From assembly GCA_947629825.1 (NCBI GenBank), contig CANRFF010000007.1, positions 41,490-105,489 on the forward strand: a stretch of 64,000 nucleotides of DNA, read 5' to 3'. A program made the position numbers and the translations under genes. This stretch comes from an uncultured Anaeroplasmataceae bacterium. GTDB lineage: Bacteria; Bacillota_I; Bacilli_A; Acholeplasmatales; Anaeroplasmataceae. Positions 31,804-41,186 of the stretch are shown piece after piece (positions within the stretch are counted from its first letter, which is position 1; the number at the start of each line of letters is the position of its first letter). The notes beneath the pieces are model-generated. The model was not told the origin of the DNA. It saw nothing but the letters and a program-made list of their open reading frames with translations, and made no database searches.

Positions 31804-34800
31804 ATGCCAAAAGAACTTTTGGAACTTTTAATTCGTTGGAGTCCGACGATTTTATTTGTTTTGATTATCTTATCGGCTTTTTTACTGGGAATCATCCGCG
31901 GCTTTCGTAAAAGTGCCATTTTATTTATTCATATGCTTGTGATCGGAAGTATCTGTATCGGAGTATATATTTGGTTGGTTCAATCTCCTCAGTTGGATGA
32001 AAAAATTGTTTCGTTGGTCAATGGAGTATTGAGATCATTTGGTCAATCTCTTCAGGGAATATTCAATGTCTCATCGGATTGTACGACATTGCACGAGATG
32101 CTTATGGAACTTGTTTTGGGAAAACTGAGCCCGAATCAAATTGTTTATTATGTGGTTTTGGATAACGGTGCATACATTCAGACGTTAGTGAACTTTTTAT
32201 ACCATATCGTACTTTTCGTTTTCATGATACTTATTTATTTATTATTGATTTTTATTATGTATCTGATATATTTATTGTTTTATCCGGTTCGCCGAAAAGT
32301 AAAACGTCAAGAAATCCGCTTTCAACAAGGACTGGTATCTCATCCGTATCGCAAAAGAAGACTTTTGGGAGGAGCCGTCGGTGCCTTTCGGGGAGTGATT
32401 ATTGCGGTCATCGGTTTTTCATTTTTGGGAACTTTGATCTGGATGGTTTCCGGCGGAACTCATACGGCGCAAAGAGGAGAATATGTTGTCGATGACGACG
32501 ATATTTCTTTCGGCAATGAAAATTACGATGAAATATACGATTATTACAGTTATATTTGCGAAATGGGAGATACCGGAATCTTTAAAGTATTGAATTCCAT
32601 GAGAGATACGGAAAATACTCCATATTATTTCTATATTGCCGATATGGTTTTACAGGGAAAATTGAATGATCCCGTTTTGGGAGTCACGGATGCGACATTC
32701 TATTTGCGGGATGAGACGGGAACCTATATGGCCTTTTGTAAAGATGTACTGAATTTGTTGATGAAATACGGTCAAAATGATTTCAGCCGGTTGATGAGCG
32801 GATTATGGAATAACGAACTGGATACGATGGATATTCTGTTTGAAATTATGAACAAAGAAGGCTTTAGTACCGAGTTTGACCAATTGATTGATCGTTTTGA
32901 AGCGAAAACTTATTTTGTGAATATTGCGTTATCTTCCTTGACTTCTTTGGTAAATCACGTTGATATGATCAATATGAATGAAGAATTAAAAGGAGTAATC
33001 AAAGCCTTTTTCACGGAAGAAACCAGCATCAAAGTGACGGATTTGGCTTCGGAAGCCGATGTGAAAAATTTATTTAAAACCGTAATTGATGTTATTTCTA
33101 CCACAGAAGTTTCACAAGAAGAAAGCACGCAACAAAAAATGATTGCCTATGCCCAGATGTTTATTCCGACAGTAAAAAATTTATCTTGTTTCAAAGATGA
33201 AAAAAGAGAAAAAATGAATCGTTGTTTGGGCGGTGTTTATACTTATTGTGCCAATCATCTGGTGGAAGGAGAAGTATCATTGCCGGAAATTCCGGATCAA
33301 TTGGACTGGATGGGAGAATTTGACAACCTATTGGATGTGACGGTTCCGATGTTGGGAATTTCCAGAAAAATCGTTGCAGATAGTCAGGATGAAATCATTT
33401 CGAATTTACTTGCCATATTTGAAGGTGAAGATGCCGAAGAAATGGAAGGCTATTACGATGAAATCATCGAAAAAATGACCAACTCCTATTTGTTGGATGT
33501 CGTATTCAAATCTTCGACAATGGGGAATGCCATGAATTCCATGGTACAGCAGATGACCAACAATCCGAACTCGAAAATTCCTTTAAAAGCGATCGATTAT
33601 AACAATAAAGTCGTGAGTGGGAAAATTCAATACGGAGAATGTTATTATCTTTTGACCGCCTTTAAGGCACTGATTATCAATGGTGGAGCGGAATTTTATG
33701 AGAAGATAACTTCCGGAGAACTGACTGCTTCCGGGATTGTGGATATCTTGTCTATTTTGAATGTGCAAATCGATGAAGATCTGCGATTGATTGATGAATT
33801 ATTGCGTTCTAAAGTGATGTATTATATGTTGAGCGCTCTTTTGACCGATTCCGATTTCGGCGGAATCCGAATCGTTGTTCCGCAATCGGCATTGGACGGT
33901 TTGGTCGTTGATGAAGAAGTATATCATATTGTCGATGAAACCGAATTGGATATATTTATTAACACATTTATCAATAATACGGATGTTTTGGTTGAGTTTA
34001 TGGATTCGGAAGAATTTCAGCCGAGTAAGATTTTCAACAATCAAAAGTTTTTGGATGCGATTTCCGAATCGATTATTTTGGAAGGAACGATTTCTCAATA
34101 TTTGATTGATACTTTATCTTCTTCGGATCGAATTGTGTTGCCGATGGGATATAACCAAATAGAGCCATGGCTTTCCACCAAAAAAGACGGAGAGGTTTCA
34201 GAAGGGGAATTGGGTGCGATGATCGATGCCGTTCAGGCCTTGTCTTCCAACGAAGATTTCGATTTGGACGGAATGATGTCGGGAAGTTTCTCTTTGAATA
34301 GTTTTAAGGATTTAACGGAAGAAGAAAAACAGGATTTGTTGAAATCGAAAGTTTTGCATTATACGATCAGTAAAGAACTGACGCAATTAGGGTCTTCCGG
34401 ATTTGAAGTGGTTGTGCCGACGGATACATTGGAAGAAGGAAATCATCAGGATATTTATGGGCAAAGAATCACAGTCATTGCCAAGGAAAATATTCAAAGT
34501 GTGATCAATTCGATTTTTAAAGTTGCTTCTTTTGACAGCGAGAATAACGCTCATATTCAATATAAAGAAATTTTTGCGAATAAAGAAGAGATTCTTCAAG
34601 ATGAAATTTTACATGCGACGTTAATCAATTTGGTTTATAAGATGTCTTTGGAGGATTCTGCGGTCTTGTCATTGCCGGAGCGGTATCGGGTGGCTGCGGA
34701 GCAAGTCAAAACCGAACCATTCCGAACGAACTTATGGTTGGGCGAAGATCCGGATCTTACGACGGATGACGAAATGTACTTTTTGTTGGAATCCATTGAA

Positions 34801-35901
34801 GGAATTCATGGAACAATTGAAGATGATTTTGATTTGGAATCCGACTTCAATCAAATGACCTTGACGAAAGAGAATGCTCATTTCGTTTCCGAGTCTGTGA
34901 TTTTAAATGCCACATTGACTAAAAATTTGTTAAAGGCTCAGTTGAATATTCCTACAGACGTTTATATGGAAACAGATGAAACGATTCAAAAAGAAGAAAT
35001 GAATCAGTTGTTGGTGGGCTTGATTGGTTTGGTCGGAGAAGAAGAAAACGGAGAACCGGTTTTAAAATTGGATCATTTGGAATCGATTCAGATGGATCAG
35101 TCGGAAATTCAGAAAACCGATCTTGAGACCGCATTGAATTCTCGGATTTTAACGTATGTGATTTCGGATCAGATCCGACAGGTATCTGAGATTATTTTGC
35201 CGGACTCGGTATTGGAAACGTTGGATGTCGAAACCGAAACCGGAATTCTGCAAAATCAACAACAAATTCAAAAGAATGATTTGTCGCAAGTATTCCAAGC
35301 CTTGTTTACGATCATGCAAACCGATTCGCTTCTGATGTCGGAGATTTCTTATGATCATTTTAGGAATATTCCGGAGGAAGACGATGCTTCCGTCATTTTT
35401 GAAAGTGTCATATTCCGGGCGACGATTTCCAAGACGGTAATGACCGATAGAACGATTGAAAACAATCCGTCCTATTTTGATCTGATGAATACCGATGGTC
35501 AGGATATTGTTGTTTTAAAGAAAGAAGAATTGTCGACATTGGTACGGGTAATGAGAATGTTCGGTACTACCGATTATGAACATCTTCAGTTGGATTTGAT
35601 GTCTTTGATGAATCATGCGTCCAAAGATCAGTTGTTGGAACAAATCGCTGCGTCTTCTATTTATCGTGTTTTGCTTTCTCAACAGTTAAAAACAAATGAC
35701 ATTTATAAATTGTTGACAACCGATTCTTCCGGTAGCGGAAGTTATACCTATCAATCTCTTGGAGGTGGTCGGTATTGTATTCAGGATCCGAAGTCGGTCA
35801 GCGTTCGCACCGGTTTTGCTTCTTCGGTGGAAACCAACGAAGAACTGTTCGACAAAGAAGATATTGTTGCGTTGAAAAATTGTAATTTAATAAATGGATA
35901 G
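31804..35901 (+). CDS. Giant CvpA-like membrane protein with ~87-residue repeats
   Basis: 1365-residue protein. The first ~220 residues carry about four transmembrane helices arranged like CvpA (ILSAFLLGIIRGFRKSAILFI start; GGAVGAFRGVIIAVIGFSF later). The remaining ~1140 residues are acidic, helical and presumably extracytoplasmic. From residue 669 at least eight repeats are visible, beginning near 669, 755, 847, 933, 1030, 1112, 1200 and 1283. Each starts with a [ES]xxILxxTISxxL-like helix and most continue to a hydrophobic IVxP turn. A weaker unit may lie near 561. GGAGGGAGG precedes the start. I recognise no family for the repeats; a surface scaffold or envelope-linked role is a guess. Confidence 0.65.
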   Translation: MPKELLELLIRWSPTILFVLIILSAFLLGIIRGFRKSAILFIHMLVIGSICIGVYIWLVQSPQLDEKIVSLVNGVLRSFGQSLQGIFNVSSDCTTLHEMLMELVLGKLSPNQIVYYVVLDNGAYIQTLVNFLYHIVLFVFMILIYLLLIFIMYLIYLLFYPVRRKVKRQEIRFQQGLVSHPYRKRRLLGGAVGAFRGVIIAVIGFSFLGTLIWMVSGGTHTAQRGEYVVDDDDISFGNENYDEIYDYYSYICEMGDTGIFKVLNSMRDTENTPYYFYIADMVLQGKLNDPVLGVTDATFYLRDETGTYMAFCKDVLNLLMKYGQNDFSRLMSGLWNNELDTMDILFEIMNKEGFSTEFDQLIDRFEAKTYFVNIALSSLTSLVNHVDMINMNEELKGVIKAFFTEETSIKVTDLASEADVKNLFKTVIDVISTTEVSQEESTQQKMIAYAQMFIPTVKNLSCFKDEKREKMNRCLGGVYTYCANHLVEGEVSLPEIPDQLDWMGEFDNLLDVTVPMLGISRKIVADSQDEIISNLLAIFEGEDAEEMEGYYDEIIEKMTNSYLLDVVFKSSTMGNAMNSMVQQMTNNPNSKIPLKAIDYNNKVVSGKIQYGECYYLLTAFKALIINGGAEFYEKITSGELTASGIVDILSILNVQIDEDLRLIDELLRSKVMYYMLSALLTDSDFGGIRIVVPQSALDGLVVDEEVYHIVDETELDIFINTFINNTDVLVEFMDSEEFQPSKIFNNQKFLDAISESIILEGTISQYLIDTLSSSDRIVLPMGYNQIEPWLSTKKDGEVSEGELGAMIDAVQALSSNEDFDLDGMMSGSFSLNSFKDLTEEEKQDLLKSKVLHYTISKELTQLGSSGFEVVVPTDTLEEGNHQDIYGQRITVIAKENIQSVINSIFKVASFDSENNAHIQYKEIFANKEEILQDEILHATLINLVYKMSLEDSAVLSLPERYRVAAEQVKTEPFRTNLWLGEDPDLTTDDEMYFLLESIEGIHGTIEDDFDLESDFNQMTLTKENAHFVSESVILNATLTKNLLKAQLNIPTDVYMETDETIQKEEMNQLLVGLIGLVGEEENGEPVLKLDHLESIQMDQSEIQKTDLETALNSRILTYVISDQIRQVSEIILPDSVLETLDVETETGILQNQQQIQKNDLSQVFQALFTIMQTDSLLMSEISYDHFRNIPEEDDASVIFESVIFRATISKTVMTDRTIENNPSYFDLMNTDGQDIVVLKKEELSTLVRVMRMFGTTDYEHLQLDLMSLMNHASKDQLLEQIAASSIYRVLLSQQLKTNDIYKLLTTDSSGSGSYTYQSLGGGRYCIQDPKSVSVRTGFASSVETNEELFDKEDIVALKNCNLING

Positions 35902-35930
35902 ATATCTCTTTTTGGAGATATTTATCTTTT
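35902..35930 (+). terminator. Terminator of giant membrane protein gene
   Basis: ATATCTC (35902-35908) pairs with GAGATAT (35915-35921), followed by TTATCTTTT. Confidence 0.65.
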
Positions 35931-35938
35931 ATAGGCAT

Positions 35939-35963
35939 AAAAAAACTACCTTCTGAAAGGTAG
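35939..35963 (-). terminator. Terminator of tRNA-His
   Basis: 7-bp perfect stem (CTACCTT at 35946-35952 with AAGGTAG at 35957-35963). On the minus strand seven T residues follow. Confidence 0.85.
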
Positions 35964-35970
35964 AAAATGC

Positions 35971-36047
35971 TGGGGCGTACGACAGGAATCGAACCTGCGC
36001 ATGGTAGAGCCACAATCTACTGTGTTAACCACTTCACCACGTACGCC
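35971..36047 (-). tRNA. tRNA-His (GTG) with encoded G-1
   Basis: On the minus strand an extra 5' G (36047) precedes the acceptor GCGTACG, which pairs with CGTACGC. C73 opposite G-1 and an encoded CCA follow. The anticodon stem GTAGA/TCTAC encloses TTGTGGC with anticodon GTG. The genomically encoded G-1:C73 pair is the normal bacterial identity element. Promoter TTTACA-16-TATAAT lies on the minus strand at 36098-36071. Confidence 0.95.
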
Positions 36048-36106
36048 ATATTCCTAATGCGGCAAATATTATTATACTGATTTTTCGTAATTTGTAAAGA
36101 GCGGAG

Positions 36107-36135
36107 TTGATTTTTTTGACAAAAAAAGGTATACT
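36107..36135 (+). promoter_or_regulatory. Promoter of 397-aa membrane protein gene
   Basis: TTGATT (36107-36112), 17-nt spacer, TATACT (36130-36135). Confidence 0.6.
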
Positions 36136-36174
36136 CACTAACGACAGGGAATTATAGACGGAAAGGAATTTATT

Positions 36175-37368
36175 ATGTGGAAAAAAGTTTTATATATCGG
36201 GCTTGCGCTGGTCATTGGAATTATGATTGGAGTCGTCGGATATAGTTCAAATCAATTCAATCATATCTATGATCTGGCGAAAAATGCCATCGAAGAAAAA
36301 AATTATGCGGAAGTTCCTAAAATTTTCGGTGGATGTTTTGATACCCATTCGATTGTGGAAGATCAATCGGATCAACTGGATATTGTCGTTTATCCGGCCA
36401 CTTCGATGACGGATTTGACTTACGGAGAAGAACAGAGATATTTAAAGTATGAAGAGGCATATTATATCTATCTTTTTGAGCCGAAATTCACTTATATCAA
36501 TGTTTCCACAAGTGATTCCACAACGGAAAACAAGACGGCTTTTGTCTTTTCTTCCGCCAATGGCTCTTCGGTAACTTATCCGTTTGTCGCAAATGACAGT
36601 ATCAACGATACCTATTATGTGGAAAAACCGACAACGGTAACAGAAGCGGTGTTAAATCAGGAACGGGATCTGACTTCGACGCAGTCCAATTGGGGCTTTA
36701 TGTTTTTTACCGTCACTAAGACGATGTTAGATGAATTTCAATCGCAAACGAAAGAAGATATTACGTCTTTGCAGATATTGAATAATGAGGGAAATCCCAT
36801 TTTTACCGCAGACATTCCTTTGAATTTCAGTCAACCGTTTTTCAAAGATGTCGAACCGCTGATTATCAATTATAATGATTATTTGGACGTATATGTTACC
36901 GGTGAAAATGTCGACGAAGCCGAACAGGAATTCAGTGATTTTTATAATCTTTGGTTGCAAGAAGAATTCAATGAAAAAAAAGAAGAAAAGGGATATACTT
37001 TCCGTTATGAAGATAAAGTTTTGTCTCCGGGGTCTTTGATTTGGAAGACCTTCGGCATGTTGGTTTTATATATTGTGGCGATTGCGTTATTCTATATTTT
37101 GATATTTCATTTTAATTGGATTCGTAAAATCTTTTCCAGAGATACTTACCGTGATTTTTCTTCCAAAAGAAAAGGAACGAAAGAACCGGTTAAACATGGT
37201 CCGTATTTGGTGAAAAAACAGACTCCGTCTTTGGAAGACTCACCGGAGGACAAGCAGGAAGATGTCTTTTCAAAAACGGATATGAAGTCGGAAGAAAGCG
37301 AGCAACCGAAAGAAGAGCCGATAACCGAAGAATCCAAAGAAGATGAATCCGTCATTACCAAAGAGTAA
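36175..37368 (+). CDS. Double-anchored membrane protein, unknown
   Basis: 397-residue protein. An N-terminal transmembrane helix (VLYIGLALVIGIMIGVVGYS) is followed by an extracytoplasmic domain of about 250 residues, rich in strands and Asn/Thr/Ser. A second helix lies near 287-308 (FGMLVLYIVAIALFYILIF). The long cytoplasmic tail is first basic, then very acidic (Glu/Asp/Lys/Ser repeats to the C-terminus). No family recognised. The tail is of the kind that contacts other proteins. It lies 18 bp upstream of galU and probably shares its transcript, hinting at an envelope or glycolipid context. Confidence 0.6.
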   Translation: MWKKVLYIGLALVIGIMIGVVGYSSNQFNHIYDLAKNAIEEKNYAEVPKIFGGCFDTHSIVEDQSDQLDIVVYPATSMTDLTYGEEQRYLKYEEAYYIYLFEPKFTYINVSTSDSTTENKTAFVFSSANGSSVTYPFVANDSINDTYYVEKPTTVTEAVLNQERDLTSTQSNWGFMFFTVTKTMLDEFQSQTKEDITSLQILNNEGNPIFTADIPLNFSQPFFKDVEPLIINYNDYLDVYVTGENVDEAEQEFSDFYNLWLQEEFNEKKEEKGYTFRYEDKVLSPGSLIWKTFGMLVLYIVAIALFYILIFHFNWIRKIFSRDTYRDFSSKRKGTKEPVKHGPYLVKKQTPSLEDSPEDKQEDVFSKTDMKSEESEQPKEEPITEESKEDESVITKE

Positions 37369-37386
37369 GATAGGAGATTGAATTTT

Positions 37387-38262
37387 ATGGAAAAAGTGAG
37401 AAAAGCAGTGATTCCGGCTGCAGGATTCGGGACAAGGTTTTTACCGTTTACCAAGGCAGTCCCGAAAGAAATGCTTCCGATTGTGGATACTCCTACAATT
37501 GAATATATCGTCCGTGAGGCGATGGATAGCGGAATCGAAGAAATTTTGATTATCATCAATGCGGAAAAAGAATGCATTCGTACGCATTTTGGTCATAATT
37601 TTGTTTTGGAAGATTTTTTGTTGGACAAAAATAAGCGTGCCGAACTGGCAATGGTAAGGGATTTGCCTTTGAAAATCAAAATCGAGTTTACTTATCAATT
37701 GGAACAGTTGGGATTGGGTGATGCCGTTTTATGTGCCGAAAAATTTGTTCAAAATGAACCGTTTGCGCTATTGTTGGGGGACGATTTGTATGTCAGTAAA
37801 TCCGTTCCTGTAACCAAACAGTTGATAGATGCCTATGAACAAACACATAGTAGTATTTTGGGAACATTGGAAGTCTTGCCGGAAGAGGTTTCACGATATG
37901 GGATCTGCAATCCGGTTCAACCTTCTTCCGAACGATTGGTTCAACTCAAAAGCGTGATTGAAAAACCTTCCATTGAACAAGCGCCTTCCCGTCTTGCGAT
38001 CGGCGGTCGGTATGTTTTGACTCCGGCGATTTTCGATTTGTTAAAAACGCAACCGAAAGGTGCGGGGGGAGAAATTCAGTTGACGGATTCGATTTTACGA
38101 TTAATGGAATCGGAAAAAGTGTATTCTTTGAAAATCGACGGAAAAAGATATGATATCGGCTCGAAAAAGGGCTTTTTGGAAGCCACGGTCGATTTTGCGT
38201 TGTCGCGGGACGATTTAAAAGAAACAATGAAAGAAATTTTGCATGAAAAAATCAAATCTTGA
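37387..38262 (+). CDS. galU: UTP--glucose-1-phosphate uridylyltransferase
   Basis: 291-residue nucleotidyltransferase making UDP-glucose for glycolipids, teichoic acids and exopolysaccharide. It shows the GalU signature AVIPAAGFGTRFLPFTKAVPKEMLP at the N-terminus, LPIVDTPTIEYIV, the LLGDDLY metal-binding segment and VIEKPS. The C-terminal block GGRYVLTPAIFDLL also fits. Start placed at ATG 37387: AGGAG at 37372-37376 is too close to the TTG at 37378 but about 10 nt from this ATG. A terminator follows. Confidence 0.95.
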   Translation: MEKVRKAVIPAAGFGTRFLPFTKAVPKEMLPIVDTPTIEYIVREAMDSGIEEILIIINAEKECIRTHFGHNFVLEDFLLDKNKRAELAMVRDLPLKIKIEFTYQLEQLGLGDAVLCAEKFVQNEPFALLLGDDLYVSKSVPVTKQLIDAYEQTHSSILGTLEVLPEEVSRYGICNPVQPSSERLVQLKSVIEKPSIEQAPSRLAIGGRYVLTPAIFDLLKTQPKGAGGEIQLTDSILRLMESEKVYSLKIDGKRYDIGSKKGFLEATVDFALSRDDLKETMKEILHEKIKS

Positions 38263-38290
38263 AAAGTCAATATTCATTGGCTTTTTTTTG
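38262..38290 (+). terminator. Terminator of galU
   Basis: AAAGTCAAT (38263-38271) pairs with ATTGGCTTT (38276-38284) with one G-U, then eight T residues in all. Confidence 0.75.
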
Positions 38291-38310
38291 AGAAACGGAA
38301 GTGACAGAAA

Positions 38311-40410
38311 ATGAGAAATAAAATTTTATTGGGAATCTTGGTTTGCGTCAGTATTCTTTTTATGGTTTTCGGAAGTGTCGTATATTATCGCAGATTGAAT
38401 GAAACACTCAATGAATCCATTGTGCAGAATATGACGGAAATGTCCGAACATGACGTCAACAATATCCAAAATACCTTGGAAAACTCTTGGTCGGATTTGC
38501 AAAGTATGGGAAGAAGACTGAAAGAATATGCTTCCACCAACAAATTCGACACCAAAGAAGCAGTTCAGGTGTATTTGAATATTGAACGGAAAGCGACGAT
38601 TTTTGATCGAATCCGACTGATTGATTCCGAGGGAACTTATTATACGGATGATTTTCAAAGCGGGAACGGAGCCTCTTTGGGATATGTTCAGGATGTTTTG
38701 AATCAATCGATTTCCAAGTTTATCCGGTGGTATTACGAAACCGACGAAAATAATATCGATCGTCAGAAACTTCTTTATGGCGTTGATATCGACGACGTGG
38801 AAATCGACGGAATTCGTTTTGTGGGTATTGTCGGAATTACCAATATTCAGGCCATAGCGGCATCACTGGAAATCAATAGTTTCGACGGGCAGGGAAATAG
38901 TGTTCTGATCGATTCGGAAGGTTATTTTATTGCCGGTCAAAATAATCTGACTTCGAATCCGGGATCGAATTATTTCGATTGGCTCCGTCAGGGTTCACTT
39001 TCCAAAGAAGAGGAAAATCGTACGATTCGCCGGATTCAGAACGAAGAAAATTTTACCATTAAATACGTCAATGCCACCGATGAAACGAAACTGGTTACGT
39101 TCACTCATGTCGCTGACACGGACTGGTGTTTGATTTTGAATATTCCGATGAGCGTATTAACCAAGCAAAGCAATGGTTTTCTGAGTATGACGATTTTGAT
39201 TTTAATGGTTATGATTTTGGCGTTTTTGATTCTGTTGTCCACTTCGTTCTTTTTGTGGTCGAATTTCCGATATGCGAAAGTGGAATCGAAAGTCAAAGGG
39301 GAATTTTTGTCGAATATGAGTCATGAAATCCGAACGCCTTTAAACGGTTTGATCGGCTTGAATCATCTGATGAAAAAAAATGTCGACAATCCGGAAAAAA
39401 TGCAGGAATATTTGCAGAAATCGGATGTTACGGCCAATTATTTGTTGACATTGATCAATGATATTTTGGATTTTTCGAAATTGCAGGAAGGAAAAGTGGA
39501 ATTGTTCCATAAACCATTCGATTTGAAATTGTCTTTGGAAAGCATTAATATTATGTTTGAAGATCGAATGAAACAGAAAAACCTGACTTTTGAAACGGAA
39601 CAGAATCTTTCTTATGAGTATCTGATCGGTGATGAAATGCGTTTGAAACAGATCTTGATCAATATTATCGGAAATTCAGTCAAATTTACTCCGGAAGGTG
39701 GGACGATTCGTTTGAGCGTATCGCAAACCATGGCGGAAAATCAAGTTCAGACGACTTATGTTATTTCCGATAACGGTATCGGCATGAGCAAAGAATTTCT
39801 TCCGAAGATTTTCGAATCTTTTGCACAGGAAGGAAACGAATTTTCTCAAGCCAATCAAGGAACCGGACTGGGAATGCCGATCACTTATTTGTTGGTTCAA
39901 AAAATGGGTGGAACCATTTCCGTTGAAAGTGAATTGAACCAAGGAACAACGTTTACGGTGATGATTCCTTCACCGATCGCCTCCAAAGAATCCATTCCGA
40001 ATCCGGCACTTTCTTCCGCTTGGACGCCGTCATCGAAACAACTTCATATTATGGTTGCCGAAGATAATGAATTGAATGCGGAAATCATGCAGGATATTTT
40101 AACGACGGAAGGTTTCAAAGTGACGATGGCCGAAAACGGACAAGTAGCGGTAGATCTGTTTAAAAATTCGAAAATCAATGAATTCGATGTTATTTTAATG
40201 GATGGCCAAATGCCCGTAATGAATGGATTTGAAGCCAGTCAGGCCATTCGTAATCTTCCGCGGGAAGATGCGAAGAAAATCCGGATTTTTGCTTGTACGG
40301 CCAATACTCTTGCGGATGAACGGGAACAAGCACTTCAGCACGGAATGAATGGATTGATCCCGAAACCGATTGATGTGAAAGAATTATTGAAACTTTTAAA
40401 TCAAAAATAA
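38311..40410 (+). CDS. Hybrid sensor histidine kinase/response regulator
   Basis: 699 residues. N-terminal helix, then an extracytoplasmic Cache-like sensor domain of about 250 residues (RIRLIDSEGTYYTDDF; SVLIDSEGYFIAG). A second transmembrane helix lies near 291-312. The HisKA domain has phosphoacceptor His near 338 (SNMSHEIRTPLNGL). The HATPase domain follows (N box IGNSVKFTPEGG; G boxes DNGIGMS and GTGLGM), and a C-terminal receiver carries phospho-Asp near 631 (VILMDGQMPVMNG). There is no DNA-binding output and no HPt domain, so signalling must leave through another protein or end in the receiver. It stands alone, after the galU terminator. Confidence 0.93.
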   Translation: MRNKILLGILVCVSILFMVFGSVVYYRRLNETLNESIVQNMTEMSEHDVNNIQNTLENSWSDLQSMGRRLKEYASTNKFDTKEAVQVYLNIERKATIFDRIRLIDSEGTYYTDDFQSGNGASLGYVQDVLNQSISKFIRWYYETDENNIDRQKLLYGVDIDDVEIDGIRFVGIVGITNIQAIAASLEINSFDGQGNSVLIDSEGYFIAGQNNLTSNPGSNYFDWLRQGSLSKEEENRTIRRIQNEENFTIKYVNATDETKLVTFTHVADTDWCLILNIPMSVLTKQSNGFLSMTILILMVMILAFLILLSTSFFLWSNFRYAKVESKVKGEFLSNMSHEIRTPLNGLIGLNHLMKKNVDNPEKMQEYLQKSDVTANYLLTLINDILDFSKLQEGKVELFHKPFDLKLSLESINIMFEDRMKQKNLTFETEQNLSYEYLIGDEMRLKQILINIIGNSVKFTPEGGTIRLSVSQTMAENQVQTTYVISDNGIGMSKEFLPKIFESFAQEGNEFSQANQGTGLGMPITYLLVQKMGGTISVESELNQGTTFTVMIPSPIASKESIPNPALSSAWTPSSKQLHIMVAEDNELNAEIMQDILTTEGFKVTMAENGQVAVDLFKNSKINEFDVILMDGQMPVMNGFEASQAIRNLPREDAKKIRIFACTANTLADEREQALQHGMNGLIPKPIDVKELLKLLNQK

Positions 40411-40431
40411 TAAAAATTATTAAATCTAGTA

Positions 40432-40460
40432 TTGAAAATCACATTTAATGGTGTTATACT
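40432..40460 (+). promoter_or_regulatory. Promoter of hemolysin III gene
   Basis: TTGAAA (40432-40437), 17-nt spacer, TATACT (40455-40460); GGTGAT ribosome site follows. Confidence 0.7.
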
Positions 40461-40476
40461 TTATTTGGTGATTTTT

Positions 40477-41130
40477 ATGGAAGAACAACAACCGGTGAAA
40501 AAACAAAAAAGATCCAGACAACAATCCTTGGGCGAAGAAATCGGTAATGCGGTAACGCATGGCTGTGGCGCTATTTTTGCGATTGTTGCGTTGGTGATGA
40601 TGTTGTTGAAACAAGATAGCGGATTAAAACTCGCTTCGGCGATTATTTTCGGCTGTTCGATGTTTTTCGTCTATTTGTCCAGCTGTCTTTATCATTGTTT
40701 CAAAAGAGGAAGTAAAGTCAAAAAATTATTTCGGATTTTCGATCACAGTTCCATTTTTATCCAAATTGCCGGAACCTATGCGCCGATTTTGTTATGTCTG
40801 ATCGGCGGGTGGATCGGCTGGACGTATTTTGCGGTTCAATGGGCGATTGTCGTTGCGGGAATTTTATTGAGGATTTTACATCCGCAGAAAAATACGATTC
40901 CGCAAGTGATTTTATGTCTTTTGTTGGGCTGGTCGGGAATTTCCATTTTACCGCAGATGTATCAGTGTTCTCCGATTTTTTTGGTGTATATTTTGGCGGG
41001 TGGTGTTGCCTATTCCGGTGGAATTGCTTTTTATGCCAGTCGATTCAAGTATGCGCATTTTGTATGGCATTTCTTCGTTTTATTCGGAACGATTTTACAT
41101 TTTATCGGAATTTATTTGTTTATTTTCTAA
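40477..41130 (+). CDS. Hemolysin III / PAQR family membrane protein
   Basis: 217-residue seven-helix protein of the HlyIII (bacterial PAQR) family. Conserved features: GEEIGNAVTHGCGA in front of helix 1, SSCLYHCF with the metal-site His, FDHSSIFIQIAGTYAPILL, and HFVWHFFVLFGTILHFIG with paired His. These residues form the Zn-dependent active site of PAQR hydrolases. The physiological role in bacteria is unclear; despite the name, hemolysis is not implied. The N-terminus is Lys/Gln-rich. Start chosen at 40477 from GGTGAT spacing. Confidence 0.93.
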   Translation: MEEQQPVKKQKRSRQQSLGEEIGNAVTHGCGAIFAIVALVMMLLKQDSGLKLASAIIFGCSMFFVYLSSCLYHCFKRGSKVKKLFRIFDHSSIFIQIAGTYAPILLCLIGGWIGWTYFAVQWAIVVAGILLRILHPQKNTIPQVILCLLLGWSGISILPQMYQCSPIFLVYILAGGVAYSGGIAFYASRFKYAHFVWHFFVLFGTILHFIGIYLFIF

Positions 41131-41152
41131 GCACCTTTTGGTGCTTTTTCTT
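41130..41152 (+). terminator. Terminator of hemolysin III gene
   Basis: AGCACC (41130-41135) pairs with GGTGCT (41140-41145), then T-rich. An extended -10 (TGT-TATAAT, 41158-41166) for the next gene follows closely. Confidence 0.75.
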
Positions 41153-41186
41153 TTTTGTGTTATAATAAGAAAAAACAGAGGTTATT

